Assembly (NCBI RefSeq): GCF_003075045.1
Contig: NZ_QCZD01000002.1
Coordinates: 434,001 to 498,000 of the forward strand
DNA: 64,000 bases
Direction: 5' to 3'
Origin: Maribacter litoralis
GTDB lineage: Bacteria; Bacteroidota; Bacteroidia; Flavobacteriales; Flavobacteriaceae
Under the pieces are notes generated by a model that worked only from the letters and a program-made list of their open reading frames with translations, was not told the DNA's origin and did not search any database. This document shows, one piece after another, positions 18,143 to 28,700 of this stretch; positions within the stretch are counted from its first letter, which is position 1; each line of letters opens with the position of its first letter. Made by a program: the position numbers and the translations under genes.

Positions 18143-19729
18143 ATGAAAACAATAAAATTTAATGTGTTGTTAGTCCTTTTATGGGGAATTATTCTAAATG
18201 CCCAAGAAAAGGCAGCTTTTGTGGTTCAGCCTTATTTACAAGATGCGAACCCTACCGAAATTACCGTTAAGTGGGAGACATCGTTGGGTGAAGAAAGTGT
18301 TGTGGAATATGGTACTACACCAAAATTGGGGAAAAAGACAAACGGAAATGCTTATGATATTAACTTCAGTACTTCTCGTATTCATGAAGTGCACTTAACC
18401 GGACTCAAAAGGTTTACTACGTATTATTATCGGGTAAAGACCGGTAAGTTGGTATCCGATACTTTTCAGTTTAAAACTCCTCCATTTGCTAGTGATAACG
18501 AATCGTTCAACTTTTTGGCGATGAGCGATATGCAAATAGACCATCAAAATCCAGATAAGTTCAATGAAATAGTAAACAAAGGAGTGCTTCCTTTTTTAAA
18601 ATCGGAATATGGTAATGATGTGCCAGATGATTTGGCAATGGTATTGATTCCCGGAGATTTGGTGGAGAACGGAGCAAAATATGAGCAATGGCAGAATGAC
18701 TTTTTTAAGCCCGCGCAAAACCTATTTGCTGAAGTACCCGTGTATCCTGTATTGGGAAATCATGAACGAAACTCCAACTATTATTTCAAGTATTTCAGTC
18801 TACCAAAGAACGGTACGCCTGCGTATGCCGAGCATTGGTGGTATAAGGATTATGGCAATACGAGAATCATCGGGCTGAATTCTAATGATGGTTATCGTGA
18901 TAGCCGAGAACAATTTGCATGGTTAAAATCATTGCTTGAAGAGACGGCTAAGAATGAGGAAATCGATTTTGTTTTCGCACAATTGCATCATCCTCATAAA
19001 TCAGAATTATGGATTCCCGGTGAAGAGGAATCTTCTGCTAAAGTGGTAAACATGTTAGAAGAGTTCACTACAAAAACCGGTAAACCTAGTTTGCACTTTT
19101 TTGGTCATACGCATGGCTATTCAAGAGGACAGTCTAAAGATCATAAACACCTTTGGATCAACGTAGCCTCGGCAGGAGGTGCAATAGATAATTGGGGAGA
19201 ATTTGAAGGTAGGGATTATGATGAGTTTAGCGTTACCCAAGATGAGTATGGTTTTGTTATGGTTGAGGTAGACGCCAATAAGAACAACCCTAAGTTTACG
19301 ATCAAAAGAATAAGCCGTGGTAACGAATACAAGTTCAGGGAAAATGAAAAGACCGATGAAATCGTCATCTACGCAAATGAATATAAACCCAATACTCCAC
19401 AAGCTATTGCATTTAATGGTACGGTGGAGTATACTGGCGGAATGTTAAAGGCGCAACCTTTTAAAAGTACGTTGAAAGATGCCTACCATGCGGCTTCGCA
19501 CTGGCAAATTGCCACCACCGAAGATTTCAGTGATTTGGTATTGGATAGTTGGAAGCAATCTGAAAACTGGTATTACGGGGAGAACAGACAAAAAAATGAT
19601 AACTTAACCGATGAGCCTACCAAAAGGCTAAAACCAAATACCAATTATTATTGGCGTGTACGTTACAGAGACCAGCATTTAAATTGGAGCGATTGGTCAA
19701 AAACGCAGTCGTTTAAAACAAATAACTAA
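18143..19729 (+). CDS. Purple-acid-phosphatase-like metallophosphoesterase
   Basis: 528 residues with a signal peptide ending near LNAQ. A purple-acid-phosphatase N-terminal fibronectin-like domain occupies about residues 25-110 (PYLQDANPTEITVKWET). The metallophosphoesterase core follows: MSDMQ, PGDLVENG, VLGNHERNS, HHPHKS and FFGHTHGYSRG. The first metal motif has MSDMQ where DxH is usual, a possible change at one metal ligand. A further beta-rich, fibronectin-like domain ends the protein (YYWRVRYRDQHLNWSDWS). It is exported and probably removes phosphate from a monoester or diester released by its operon partners. Confidence 0.88.
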   Translation: MKTIKFNVLLVLLWGIILNAQEKAAFVVQPYLQDANPTEITVKWETSLGEESVVEYGTTPKLGKKTNGNAYDINFSTSRIHEVHLTGLKRFTTYYYRVKTGKLVSDTFQFKTPPFASDNESFNFLAMSDMQIDHQNPDKFNEIVNKGVLPFLKSEYGNDVPDDLAMVLIPGDLVENGAKYEQWQNDFFKPAQNLFAEVPVYPVLGNHERNSNYYFKYFSLPKNGTPAYAEHWWYKDYGNTRIIGLNSNDGYRDSREQFAWLKSLLEETAKNEEIDFVFAQLHHPHKSELWIPGEEESSAKVVNMLEEFTTKTGKPSLHFFGHTHGYSRGQSKDHKHLWINVASAGGAIDNWGEFEGRDYDEFSVTQDEYGFVMVEVDANKNNPKFTIKRISRGNEYKFRENEKTDEIVIYANEYKPNTPQAIAFNGTVEYTGGMLKAQPFKSTLKDAYHAASHWQIATTEDFSDLVLDSWKQSENWYYGENRQKNDNLTDEPTKRLKPNTNYYWRVRYRDQHLNWSDWSKTQSFKTNN

Positions 19730-19735
19730 TTGATT

Positions 19736-20821
19736 ATGAAAGTATTATTAAGAATGTTTTTGGTGACAATGCTATTTGTTACCACACAGATAAACGCTCA
19801 AGAAGATAAAGATCCCAATGTGTTTTTAATTACGTTGGATGGCGTGCGCTGGCAAGATGTGTTCACAGGTATGGATACTGACCTGTTGAATAGTGAATTC
19901 ACACAAAATAAAGAGTTGCTTACTGAAAAATTCGTAGGACAATCTGAAGAAGAAAATAGAAAAATGTTGATGCCTTTTTTTTGGAATACCATTGCTAAAG
20001 AAGGACAATTGTATGGTAATAGAAATAAAGGGAGCAAGGTAGATTTAACCAATAAAATGCTGTTTTCCTACCCTGGGTATAATGAGATTTTAACGGGTAA
20101 GGCAGATGACGCCCATATTGATAGTAACGATAAAAATTATAATAAGAACGTAACGGTGTTAGAATTGGCAAACAGCCAAGATGAATATAAGAACAAAGTA
20201 GCGGCCTTCGCCAGTTGGGATGTGTTTCCGTACATCATCAACGATAAAAGAAGCGGTATACCTGTTAATGCGGGCTACATGAACGCAATTGGAGATCTGA
20301 ACGAAAAAGAACAATTTTTAAATGAGATTCAAGAGCAGGCTCCCGTAATTTGGGAAAGTGTTCGCTTAGATGTTTTTACACATCACTTTGCGAAGGAGTA
20401 TGTTAAAAAGAATCATCCGAAAGTGGTGTACATCTCTTATGGTGAAACAGATGATTTTGCACATGGCGGTCAGTTTGATTTTTATATGAAATCATTGCAC
20501 AACACCGATGCTTTAATAGCAGATTTGTGGGATTATGTACAAAATGTTGCATTTTACAAAGACAATACCTATTTCATAATCACTACAGATCATGGTAGGG
20601 GAGATGGTGTTCAAGAAGATTCAAAATGGACAAGTCATGGTACAGATGTAAAAGGAGCCGAGCACACTTGGATCGCTATTTTGGGACCAAATGTAAATCC
20701 TGTTGGTGAAGTGGGCAATGGTCAACTATTTGCAAATCAGATAGCACCAACGTTAGCTAAAATCTTAAGCTTAAAATCGGATGATAGGTCAATGTCGGCA
20801 AAGCCCATAAACTTAAAATAA
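19736..20821 (+). CDS. Exported alkaline-phosphatase-superfamily phosphoesterase
   Basis: About 361 residues. The signal peptide ends at INAQ. Motifs: LITLDGVRWQDVF (metal Asp), FSYPGYNEILTG (Ser or nearby residue as nucleophile in place of the usual Thr), YGETDDFAHGG and ITTDHGRGDG with a later SHGTDVKGAEH (metal ligands). The start shown is the ATG at 19736; a TTG six bases earlier is less likely. Last gene of the operon begun at 9100, ended by a hairpin at 20904. Likely a phosphomonoesterase or phosphodiesterase for phosphorus release. Confidence 0.87.
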   Translation: MKVLLRMFLVTMLFVTTQINAQEDKDPNVFLITLDGVRWQDVFTGMDTDLLNSEFTQNKELLTEKFVGQSEEENRKMLMPFFWNTIAKEGQLYGNRNKGSKVDLTNKMLFSYPGYNEILTGKADDAHIDSNDKNYNKNVTVLELANSQDEYKNKVAAFASWDVFPYIINDKRSGIPVNAGYMNAIGDLNEKEQFLNEIQEQAPVIWESVRLDVFTHHFAKEYVKKNHPKVVYISYGETDDFAHGGQFDFYMKSLHNTDALIADLWDYVQNVAFYKDNTYFIITTDHGRGDGVQEDSKWTSHGTDVKGAEHTWIAILGPNVNPVGEVGNGQLFANQIAPTLAKILSLKSDDRSMSAKPINLK

Positions 20822-20903
20822 CATTGACAATTTCTTTAAATAAAAGATAGTATTAATCGCCATTTTTACGGTGAGTTTAGAATAATTTAGAGTTGTTAAA
20901 AAG

Positions 20904-20936
20904 CCAATGCCAATTAATTTTGGTGTTGGTTTTTTT
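20904..20936 (+). terminator. Terminator of the large organophosphorus operon
   Basis: CCAATGCCAA pairs with TTGGTGTTGG (two wobble pairs) around a 6-nt loop and a run of T follows directly. Confidence 0.8.
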
Positions 20937-20951
20937 GTAACTAATTAAAAA

Positions 20952-20990
20952 TTAAAAGGGCGGTTATATTTTTAATAACAGCCCTTTTAA
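20952..20990. terminator. Terminator of the SIMPL gene
   Basis: Perfect 10-bp stem TTAAAAGGGC / GCCCTTTTAA plus an inner 5-bp stem. It lies 20 nt after the stop of the minus-strand gene and is followed on that strand by TTTTTAATTAG. Confidence 0.82.
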
Positions 20991-21009
20991 TAATTAAGAG
21001 ATAAAACTT

Positions 21010-21621
21010 TTAATTCATGTTGTATTCAACGTTGACCGTTAGTTGTTCTTGGTAGTCTGCATAAAAACTTGTCCAATCATCATTATAATTAGAACTACTG
21101 CTAATAGCTTTAATTTCACCTAAACTAGTGTTTATGGTTTTACATAGTTCAGTAGCATACGTTTTTGCATTTTCCAATGCAGCATTTAATGCCATTTTAT
21201 TATTCACTGACGATACTATTTGTTTTACTTGAAATTGAAGTTGTACGCCTAATAAATTAGTTTTTAATAATTTCATGGCTAACTCTTTAGAGTCGGTCTC
21301 ATAGTATAAGATAGTACCATCTCGTTGATATCCTAAAGAAAAATATTCCATTTCTTTTTCTTGAAAGATAGCCGTATCAATATTTAAATCTTTCAATTCT
21401 TGAAAGTATTGTTTTTTTAACTGCTCTAGGTTTTCTACTCTGGTGTCTGCATAATATACTTGATCCATACTTAGTGTGGCTTTAACACGGTATTTTACAA
21501 TTGTTTTTTCTAATGGCGCACTGGCGGTAACTGTTACGGTTTTTGCCTTTGTGTCGATCTGTGCCTGCATAGCGGTAATTCCAAAAAGGGTCAATAAAAG
21601 GATGTAGCTAATTTTTCTCAT
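21010..21621 (-). CDS. Exported SIMPL (DUF541) domain protein
   Basis: 203 residues, signal peptide ending at MQAQ. The rest matches the SIMPL pattern: an early TVTVTASAPLEKTIVKYRVKA strand pair, a long helix, the stretch LLGVQLQFQVKQIVSS, and ALNAALENAKTYATELCKTI followed by a final beta strand (LTVNVEYNM). SIMPL proteins are periplasmic with poorly known function; some are linked to stress tolerance. Stands alone with its own terminator. Confidence 0.75.
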   Translation of the reverse strand: MRKISYILLLTLFGITAMQAQIDTKAKTVTVTASAPLEKTIVKYRVKATLSMDQVYYADTRVENLEQLKKQYFQELKDLNIDTAIFQEKEMEYFSLGYQRDGTILYYETDSKELAMKLLKTNLLGVQLQFQVKQIVSSVNNKMALNAALENAKTYATELCKTINTSLGEIKAISSSSNYNDDWTSFYADYQEQLTVNVEYNMN

Positions 21622-21974
21622 TTGTGTTTGTGATTTTAAATTTTGAAAGTTTATTTATTAATTGTCTAAGAAGCATATTGTCAGTTGTTTATGTGACAAG
21701 TAAGGCTATAATTTTGAGGGGTCTATATTTTTACATAATTCTTATTTTAGGGTCATTTTTTTATTATTTCAGATGATTGTAATTTGTTTCGTACTTTTAT
21801 TATGAAATTTCTACTGTATATTTTTAGGAATCACTAGTCAAATTCTTTGGTATTCCCATTGTATATTGCATTTTGTATATAAATCATTAGTTATTTTCAA
21901 AATATATTTGTAAGTTAAATCCTGTTAATTTGAGAACTAGAATTCCCCCCTGGGATTAACGAATGTAATTAGCT
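21622..21974. other. Intergenic region with response-regulator promoter
   Basis: AT-rich divergent spacer. The only clear signal is TATATTTG at 21903-21910, an exact -7 box, placed about 60 nt before the response-regulator start. No coding potential was seen. Confidence 0.55.
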
Positions 21975-22379
21975 ATGAAAAAAGATACAGTTTGTATTAT
22001 AGATGACGACCCTATTTGTGTGTATGGTACTAAAATACTTTTGAACCATAACAATTTTATGAGTGCTGATATTCTTGTTTATGAGGATGGAGATGAAGCG
22101 CTAACCAATTTAACCGCCCAATTGAATAAAGGGCAGCAAATGCCAGATATTATATTACTGGATCTTAATATGCCCATAATGGATGGCTGGGGTTTTTTGG
22201 ATGAATTTTCAAAATTGCCACTAAAGAACAAACCTCAGGTGTATATAGTAAGTTCAATGTACGGCGAAAATGAAATGAAAAGGGCAAAAGAGTATGAGTT
22301 GGTTCGTGATTTTATCACTAAACCATTGATCTCAAAAAATTTGAATGACATTATTACCATGAGTAAGACTGCTGTTTAA
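21975..22379 (+). CDS. Single-domain response regulator (CheY-like receiver)
   Basis: 134 residues made up only of a receiver domain: acidic pair in IIDDDP, phospho-acceptor Asp in LLDLNMP, the SS at the switch position (IVSSMYG) and the lysine in ITKPL. There is no output domain, so it would act through protein contacts in a phosphorelay. No partner kinase is adjacent. A likely -7 box lies at 21903-21910. Confidence 0.9.
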   Translation: MKKDTVCIIDDDPICVYGTKILLNHNNFMSADILVYEDGDEALTNLTAQLNKGQQMPDIILLDLNMPIMDGWGFLDEFSKLPLKNKPQVYIVSSMYGENEMKRAKEYELVRDFITKPLISKNLNDIITMSKTAV

Positions 22380-22412
22380 TAGTTGGCAGGTTTTAAAACG
22401 TCTGCAACTATT
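22378..22412. other. Hairpin after the response regulator gene
   Basis: AATAGTTGGCAG pairs with CTGCAACTATT with one bulged base. No T-run follows, so it is at best a weak terminator. Confidence 0.4.
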
Positions 22413-22459
22413 AAGTCTTCTGTATGATATTGAAAGTGTCAAAAGGTGCATTGTTGGTT

Positions 22460-22846
22460 TTATGCAACCTCCAGCTCATTTAAGATAAAATCAATATTGA
22501 CCACATTTGCCTTGTGATAGCTAACTAGTCTATTAAAAGACATCATATACCCTAAACCGTCCAATGCTTTGTTATCTGTTTTCTTCAGGCAGATTTCTTG
22601 TAGGTTCTCAATGATTTCGTTCACTATGGAATCTACTGTGTTGCCCGGGTTTACTTCTAACGACCGCAATGTTTTGGCTACCAATTCTTCATTTTTAGTA
22701 TTGGCGTTAATATAATCTTTAATGGCTTGTTGTCTATGCTCATCTAAAAAGCTAATGTCACAATTGTTGAAATAATGGTTTACCTGCTTGTTTATGGCAT
22801 ACAGGTTACTTAATTCTTTTCCCAATAATTCTTGCTTGTCCATCAT
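22460..22846 (-). CDS. Small helical protein of unknown function
   Basis: 128 residues, almost entirely helical, without signal or membrane segment. It starts MMDKQELLGKELSNLYAINKQ; its LYAINKQV opening loosely resembles ferritin-like DUF892 proteins, but the metal residues cannot be assigned. Isolated gene on the minus strand. Function not recognised. Confidence 0.6.
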   Translation of the reverse strand: MMDKQELLGKELSNLYAINKQVNHYFNNCDISFLDEHRQQAIKDYINANTKNEELVAKTLRSLEVNPGNTVDSIVNEIIENLQEICLKKTDNKALDGLGYMMSFNRLVSYHKANVVNIDFILNELEVA

Positions 22847-22948
22847 TTTTAAATTTATAATTTCATCATAATATAGTTTTTAAGGTTAATGTTTATTAAT
22901 GTTATTGCACAATATAATATCTCAAAAATGTGATAATTAGAAACCATT

Positions 22949-25477
22949 TTATACATCTTTGCTAGCAAGTTTAAACGGAGTTATTTTATCTTCATCATCC
23001 AAATACCTTTGAGCAATACACTTGCCTACAAGTGGCTCGTATAGTTCATATTTCATATTACTGCCCGAAAATTTAGAGGTCCAGTAAACCAATTTCTTTA
23101 AATTAAGATTTGTGAACTCTTCCGGTATGCGCTTTTGAAATTCACAACCGGTTATACTCAAAACTTCCAATTGGGTGAGCGTAGCCAATTCTTTGGGTAG
23201 CGTGACTTGTTTAAAACCTTCTATTCCCAAAACACGAAGCGATTTCATAGTGCCTAACCATTGTGGTATTTCTCTTTTGCTGTTCTTTCCGCTTATTAAA
23301 AGTGTATCCAGATTTAAAGTGGCTATTGCTTCTGGGTAGGTTTTCATTTCTTTGGATATATGTTCTAACCAAAGATATTTTAAGGTTTTCCATTGGGTGA
23401 TGGTCTCAACTGCATCATATCCAAAGTCATCACAGAAATTAACTTTAAAGGCTTCTATTTTTGAAACCTCTAAGGCAGCTACGGTTTGAACATCACAGCT
23501 GTAGAATTCTAGTATCTTAAGCTTATTTAAACTCACCTTTGGAAAATTTTGGATACCCTCACATTCTCTTAGCTCCAGATGTTCAAGATTGGGAGTTTGC
23601 TCCAAAACCGATTGCAATGAGGCACTATCTCCTTTGTAATTATTGAGTTGTAGGGATTTTAATTTTAAGTTTTTATAACCAGAAAGTCCCGCGCAGAATT
23701 CTGGTTTGTCTTCGGGAAACTCAATAAAAAGACGTTCTAAATTCGGACAAGTTTTTAACAGCTCAGCAACATTCTTAGCGGGACCGCTATATTCGTATTT
23801 CTTACTATTCTCTGGATTTTTAAGAAACCCGAATCCCGATTCACCTGCGATATAGGAGTTGTTTTTACCTAATTCCATCAGTTCGGCATCCACAACATTA
23901 TAAAACTCTTTTAAATTGGATATAGGAGTAATTTCAACATACACCTGAGTTGCCGAACGTTTCGTTTTTCCAGGAACAATTCCTTTTAAACCTTTTATGG
24001 TCAGCTGCTCTGTATGTATTGGCAATGCATCTGTGCTTAATTCCAAATGATTATCGAATTGAGCAGTGAACTGTTTTAGTTTTTCAATTTTAGAAAGTGC
24101 TTTGGGTACAATTACCGAACTAGGTGCTTCGTCTACAGGTGTGGCATAAGAAGTGTTTTTATACAAGGTGACACTTTCTAATGTATCTAATTCATTTATC
24201 CCATCAAAAATCCAATCGAAGTTAGGTACTAGTTTAAAGGTTATGTTGGCTAGGTTTTTAAATGCTGCCAAGGTGTTTGTATGCTTTGTTTCCGGAGCTT
24301 CGCAATCAATTGAAATGGTGGTCAATTCTTGAAAAAACTCCGCATTGTCCAACACATAATTTAGCAGTTTGGGTGTGTCTAAATTCAGTTCTTTTCGGCT
24401 TGATTTTTTGGTCATTGGGGCAATGTCTACATTACGATTGCCAATTTTTGTCACCAAATTCGGTTTCGATTCAAAACCAAAAAAGAAATCTGCAGAAATG
24501 GTTGTTATTTTAGGGGCTATAAGTTCAAACAGCTTTAACTCTGGCATTGCTTCAAACCCTGTTGGCAAGGTTGCTAAACTGTCTGAAACTACTTTAAATT
24601 TTTCTATTTTCGGTAAGTTTTTCATTTCCTTTGGCAATGCTGTAAGCTCATCTAAACCGAACAAATCTATCTTGTTCAAAGTGGATGGAAATACAACTTC
24701 AGACAAATCTTCTACTCCTACATTTTGCAACTTTAGCACTTTTAAACTTGTGAGGTGTGACAGCCAATTGAAATCTTTTAAATAGGTATTGTTATCATCG
24801 CCTCCAAAAGAGTAATCGCCTTTAACGTTGAATTCTTTTAGTGCTTTTAGTTTACCTATTGAAGCAGGAATTTGCTTTAAGTAAGGCATGTTCAGCTTCA
24901 TTTGCTTCAAGTTGACAAGGTTGCCCAACTCTTCTGGTAGTTGCTCAAAATCTGCCTTTATTTCCAATTTTTTTAAACTCGTCACTTGTGGCAAATACTC
25001 TAGAATAGGATTATAGCTGTTTCCCTCATCTTTTAGAGAGATTTCTAATTTTTGAATACCGTTTAATCTGCCTAATATATTCGGGTGTTCTACCAAACGG
25101 TCTAAAAAGTTTTTGGTGAAATTGAATAGCCCTAATTCGGGTTCTTTGAATAATAACGAGTGTAGTTTAAATAGGTCTAGTTCATCAGAAAGCAATCCGT
25201 ATTCCAACATCGCAACCAATCTGGAGTCTACGGATTTCACACCTCCTTTTTGACTTATCTTTTTTCGGCTTTTAAATGCCTCCTGTAAATTCTCCGGTGC
25301 TTGCTTTTTTATAATGTTGGTACACTCCGTTCTAATTTCTTTGTTAGCCGTGGTTTTTGCTATAACAAAGATTTCATAGTAAAAATCTTCAGGGTAGCTG
25401 GCACTCTTTTTAACTGCTTCAAAAGATGCATCTATCTCAAAAAAATCGAATTGAGGAGTTTCGTTGGTATTCGGCAT
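22949..25477 (-). CDS. Large leucine-rich-repeat protein (LRR paralogue 1)
   Basis: 842 residues, no signal peptide, so cytoplasmic. A helical N-terminal domain (about 1-150; YPEDFYYEIFVIAK, KSRKKISQKGG) precedes at least 20 leucine-rich repeats, such as LEYLPQVTSLKKLEIKADF and LPEELGNLVNLKQMKL. A short C-terminal unit with FSGSNMKYELYEPL ends it. The plant-type LPxxLGNLxxL register suits protein binding. It is paralogous along its length to the gene at 31790-34180. Its promoter (25502-25547) carries the region's shared palindrome, sharing a divergent control region with the DUF4132 gene. Confidence 0.85.
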   Translation of the reverse strand: MPNTNETPQFDFFEIDASFEAVKKSASYPEDFYYEIFVIAKTTANKEIRTECTNIIKKQAPENLQEAFKSRKKISQKGGVKSVDSRLVAMLEYGLLSDELDLFKLHSLLFKEPELGLFNFTKNFLDRLVEHPNILGRLNGIQKLEISLKDEGNSYNPILEYLPQVTSLKKLEIKADFEQLPEELGNLVNLKQMKLNMPYLKQIPASIGKLKALKEFNVKGDYSFGGDDNNTYLKDFNWLSHLTSLKVLKLQNVGVEDLSEVVFPSTLNKIDLFGLDELTALPKEMKNLPKIEKFKVVSDSLATLPTGFEAMPELKLFELIAPKITTISADFFFGFESKPNLVTKIGNRNVDIAPMTKKSSRKELNLDTPKLLNYVLDNAEFFQELTTISIDCEAPETKHTNTLAAFKNLANITFKLVPNFDWIFDGINELDTLESVTLYKNTSYATPVDEAPSSVIVPKALSKIEKLKQFTAQFDNHLELSTDALPIHTEQLTIKGLKGIVPGKTKRSATQVYVEITPISNLKEFYNVVDAELMELGKNNSYIAGESGFGFLKNPENSKKYEYSGPAKNVAELLKTCPNLERLFIEFPEDKPEFCAGLSGYKNLKLKSLQLNNYKGDSASLQSVLEQTPNLEHLELRECEGIQNFPKVSLNKLKILEFYSCDVQTVAALEVSKIEAFKVNFCDDFGYDAVETITQWKTLKYLWLEHISKEMKTYPEAIATLNLDTLLISGKNSKREIPQWLGTMKSLRVLGIEGFKQVTLPKELATLTQLEVLSITGCEFQKRIPEEFTNLNLKKLVYWTSKFSGSNMKYELYEPLVGKCIAQRYLDDEDKITPFKLASKDV

Positions 25478-25501
25478 AACACACGTAATAGTTTAGATGT
25501 A

Positions 25502-25547
25502 CAAAGTTTTTTAAATGCATGCGAATTTTTGTCACTGCATTCCGTGA
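25502..25547 (-). promoter_or_regulatory. Palindrome-controlled promoter of LRR gene 1 (regulon site A)
   Basis: TCACTGCATTCCGTGA (25532-25547) is followed, reading leftward, by 22 nt and then AAACTTTG (-7 box, 25502-25509). The leader to the LRR start would be about 20 nt. Confidence 0.75.
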
Positions 25548-25582
25548 TATTAAGAACCAAAAAAATCCCGTAGTTGAAAAAA

Positions 25583-25628
25583 TCCCCAAATTCCGTTAGA
25601 AGGAAAAGTTGAAATCCGGCTACCTTGC
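25583..25628 (+). promoter_or_regulatory. Palindrome-controlled promoter of the DUF4132 gene (regulon site B)
   Basis: TCCCCAAATTCCGTTA (25583-25598) is a weaker palindrome copy, followed by 22 nt and TACCTTGC (25621-25628). Its centre is 51 bp from site A; the two serve outward-facing promoters. The leader (about 100 nt) is longer than at the other promoters. Confidence 0.55.
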
Positions 25629-25736
25629 CATAATTAATTTGCGACTGTAAAATAACATTGTGCCGCGATAGTTTATATGTAGGCAATTGTTGTTAAGTCG
25701 TTATTTCAGAATAAAAAGCATAAAGAATAGCATCAT

Positions 25737-28700
25737 ATGATTCCAGCAGAAGAAGCTCATAAATATATAGGTCAACATCAAAAACCAGCAGTAGACCGTT
25801 TTGAATTTCGTCCCTTTTCTCAACCCTACAGAAGGCTTGGGCAAATTCTAGGCAGGATAAAAAAAGAGGAGTATACATACTATGATATAAATGACTTCAT
25901 GAGCGAGTTTGATGATCCTTTAACCATCAACCCTTGGGCAACGGAAGAAGGTATGCGCTTGGGTATGCAATTATTTGGTTTGGTGCAGGCACCGTATTTA
26001 GCTGCCATGTGGGATTTTATTAACACCATGCCCTACCAAAGAAGCTATGGTCGTAAAGCGTTTAGGTCTCAACCCAGTGAAGATATTTTACAGAATAAAC
26101 TAACGATATTCAGTAATTTTTTAAGCGCTAGCCGTTCTGGTTTTTGTGGACTCACCTTACAAGAACATTTTCAATACAGCACGTATTACCCACATTCTAA
26201 CAGTGTTTTTTTAGCTATTGTTTTGCAGAATAGTGGAGATATGTTCAATGAATTATTGAACGATATTATTCAAGGCGAAGATGAAATTGGAGGTGTAAGT
26301 CAAGATATTATCAAAGCTTTGTTATTATCCGAAGATGAAAAGCATTGGGAGATGGTGGGTAAATTATTGTTGGCGGCACAGCGCCAAGAAGGTTTGCGAC
26401 AGTCCATTTTGGAATCTATGGATGAAGCGGGACTCCAGTCTTTAAAATACATGATCAATGTGGTGTTGGAGAACGACCTTACCCGTTTCAGTAGTGTGGT
26501 ACGGGCGGTAAACACTTGGTTCGGATTAAATTGGGAAGCGCCAAAGAAATCGGTCATCAATCGTATTTTAGAATTGGCGCATTCCCTGATTTTAAACTTA
26601 AAAGAAGTAGATACGCTGCTGCAGAGCAAGGATAATATTGAGGTGTTGGTGGCATTATGGGCTATCGGTATTTTAGATGCGGATAAAGCCAATGCCAAAG
26701 CCTTGGATATCGTGTATTCTTCAGCAGATAGAAACAAAAAGATTCTAGCGCTTTACTTTATGAGTAAAACCGAGCGTACCAATGATTCTTTGGTACCTTA
26801 TTTCATAAAGGAATTAGGGAAAGATTATGCGCTAGACCATTGGATGGCGGTAAACTTACCGGAAATGCAGTTGGATAATGATACGTTCGTAAAATTGTTC
26901 GAGGTTGCAAAAACAGTTGGGAATAAGGGAAAAACATATGAAAGCAAGATTTTTTCTTGGTGGAGTTTTACCCCTAGCTCACAATATTTCTATCAGTTTT
27001 TATTGCATGAAGCTACGGAACAACAGCTGGAGCTAATGGCAAATGATTTAGATGAATTGCCATCGGAATTTAGGGAAACCTACATTCGTAAAGTTTTTCC
27101 AATACATTACAGTTATGCGTTTCACCACTATAAGACCGACGAGAAAAAAGTAAAGTTGGACTACGATAAATACTCATGGCGTAGGGCATTGGCAAGAAAG
27201 GCGGTGTACAATAGAAATGAGTGTGTTATGGCAACGGGACTCAACATTTTCCGAAAGATGTATTTATATGATACAGATTTGGAGATTGCAGAAGATTTGC
27301 TGAAACGCAAAGGTAAAAGTATGCGTACCGCAGTAATTCAACTATTGGTCAGTTTGCCTAATGATGATGTAAAAACAAGCGCCACCAATTTAGTAACGGC
27401 AAAAAGTATAGACCAACGATTGGCAGGTTTGGAGATACTCACCATTTTAGATGCCGAGAACAGATATCCAGATTTTGTTGAAGCGCAAGTAGCCGCCTTT
27501 AACGAGCGACCTAAAATCACTAAAAACGAACAGGTACTTTTAAATAAGTTCGTTAAAAATAAGGATGAATACAATTTCAGCAACGGTTTTGGAGCTATCG
27601 ATTATGATAATCTAAGTGCCGTGTACCAACCCCAACCGCGCTTTGAAGTTAAATCTAGTTTCTTGGATAAATTGGGTATTAAAGGCTCCATATCCTCGGA
27701 CTTTAAGTTTAAGGATATTATAGATGTCAATAAAATCATAGCCACCGTTAACAGCCTAATTGCTTTGGTGAACGAAAACGGAAAATATGAATACCAGATG
27801 GAAGGCTACCAAGGTGAAACCGATACTACTTTTATTAACCGCGGGCTTCATGATATTAAAAGACTAGACGAGCATGCCACGGCAGAAGACCGTTTGCATA
27901 ATTTGCCATTGTCAAATATTTGGGTGGCTTGGTACGAGAAAAGTCAGCTGAACGATTTTGAAATGAGTGCCGTCTTGCGTTATCTAAACCATAAAAGTTA
28001 TCCCTTTGGGCAGTATGAAGAACTGATACCTTTTATGAAACAGTTTTTTCCCGATTTAACAGGGCTACACCTTAATGACAATGAAAACTATTATACCAAA
28101 ATAAGAACGTACAGTACCATTATTGGGCGTCTTTTTAAAGTGTACGCAGATAGAAGTACAGTTGTTTCGTATAAGTTGGATGTCTTTGAGGATATGGTTG
28201 CAACTTTTCCGGAACGGTTACGATATTTACAGTTTCAATTAAGTGGTTACCACCATTCCATTACGGCGAATTGGGCAGATATTATAACTACGTTTGCAGG
28301 TAATTTAAGTGCAAATGAAATTGAATTGCTTTCTAAAGATGACCTAAAAAGGTATTGGGACCTTCTTATGTATTTGGTAGCGCAAGACCTTGGTCATCCA
28401 GATGAGATAACCGAAATAAAGGAAATAACCAGGGAGAAACGAAATTCGGGCAACCTGAAGTTTCCAGATATTGAGGTGACCTTAAAATTATATAAAGAAG
28501 GATTGATCAATGACGATGACCTTCTTTTTCAAGCATTATATTCCAACGAGCTCATGTCCATCATTGATGGTGGTTCTAACTATAGATTCCGCAGGAGTAC
28601 TATTGCAGAAAATCCCGTTCCCAAACATGTGTTTTTACCCTTAAAAACAAACTTGTTGGAAACCGAGCTGGAACGGGGTGATTTAGTGACTCCGGCAACG

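Noticed and set aside
24262-24785. Plus-strand open frames inside the LRR gene
   Set aside because: Antisense shadows of the LRR coding frame with no family signature.
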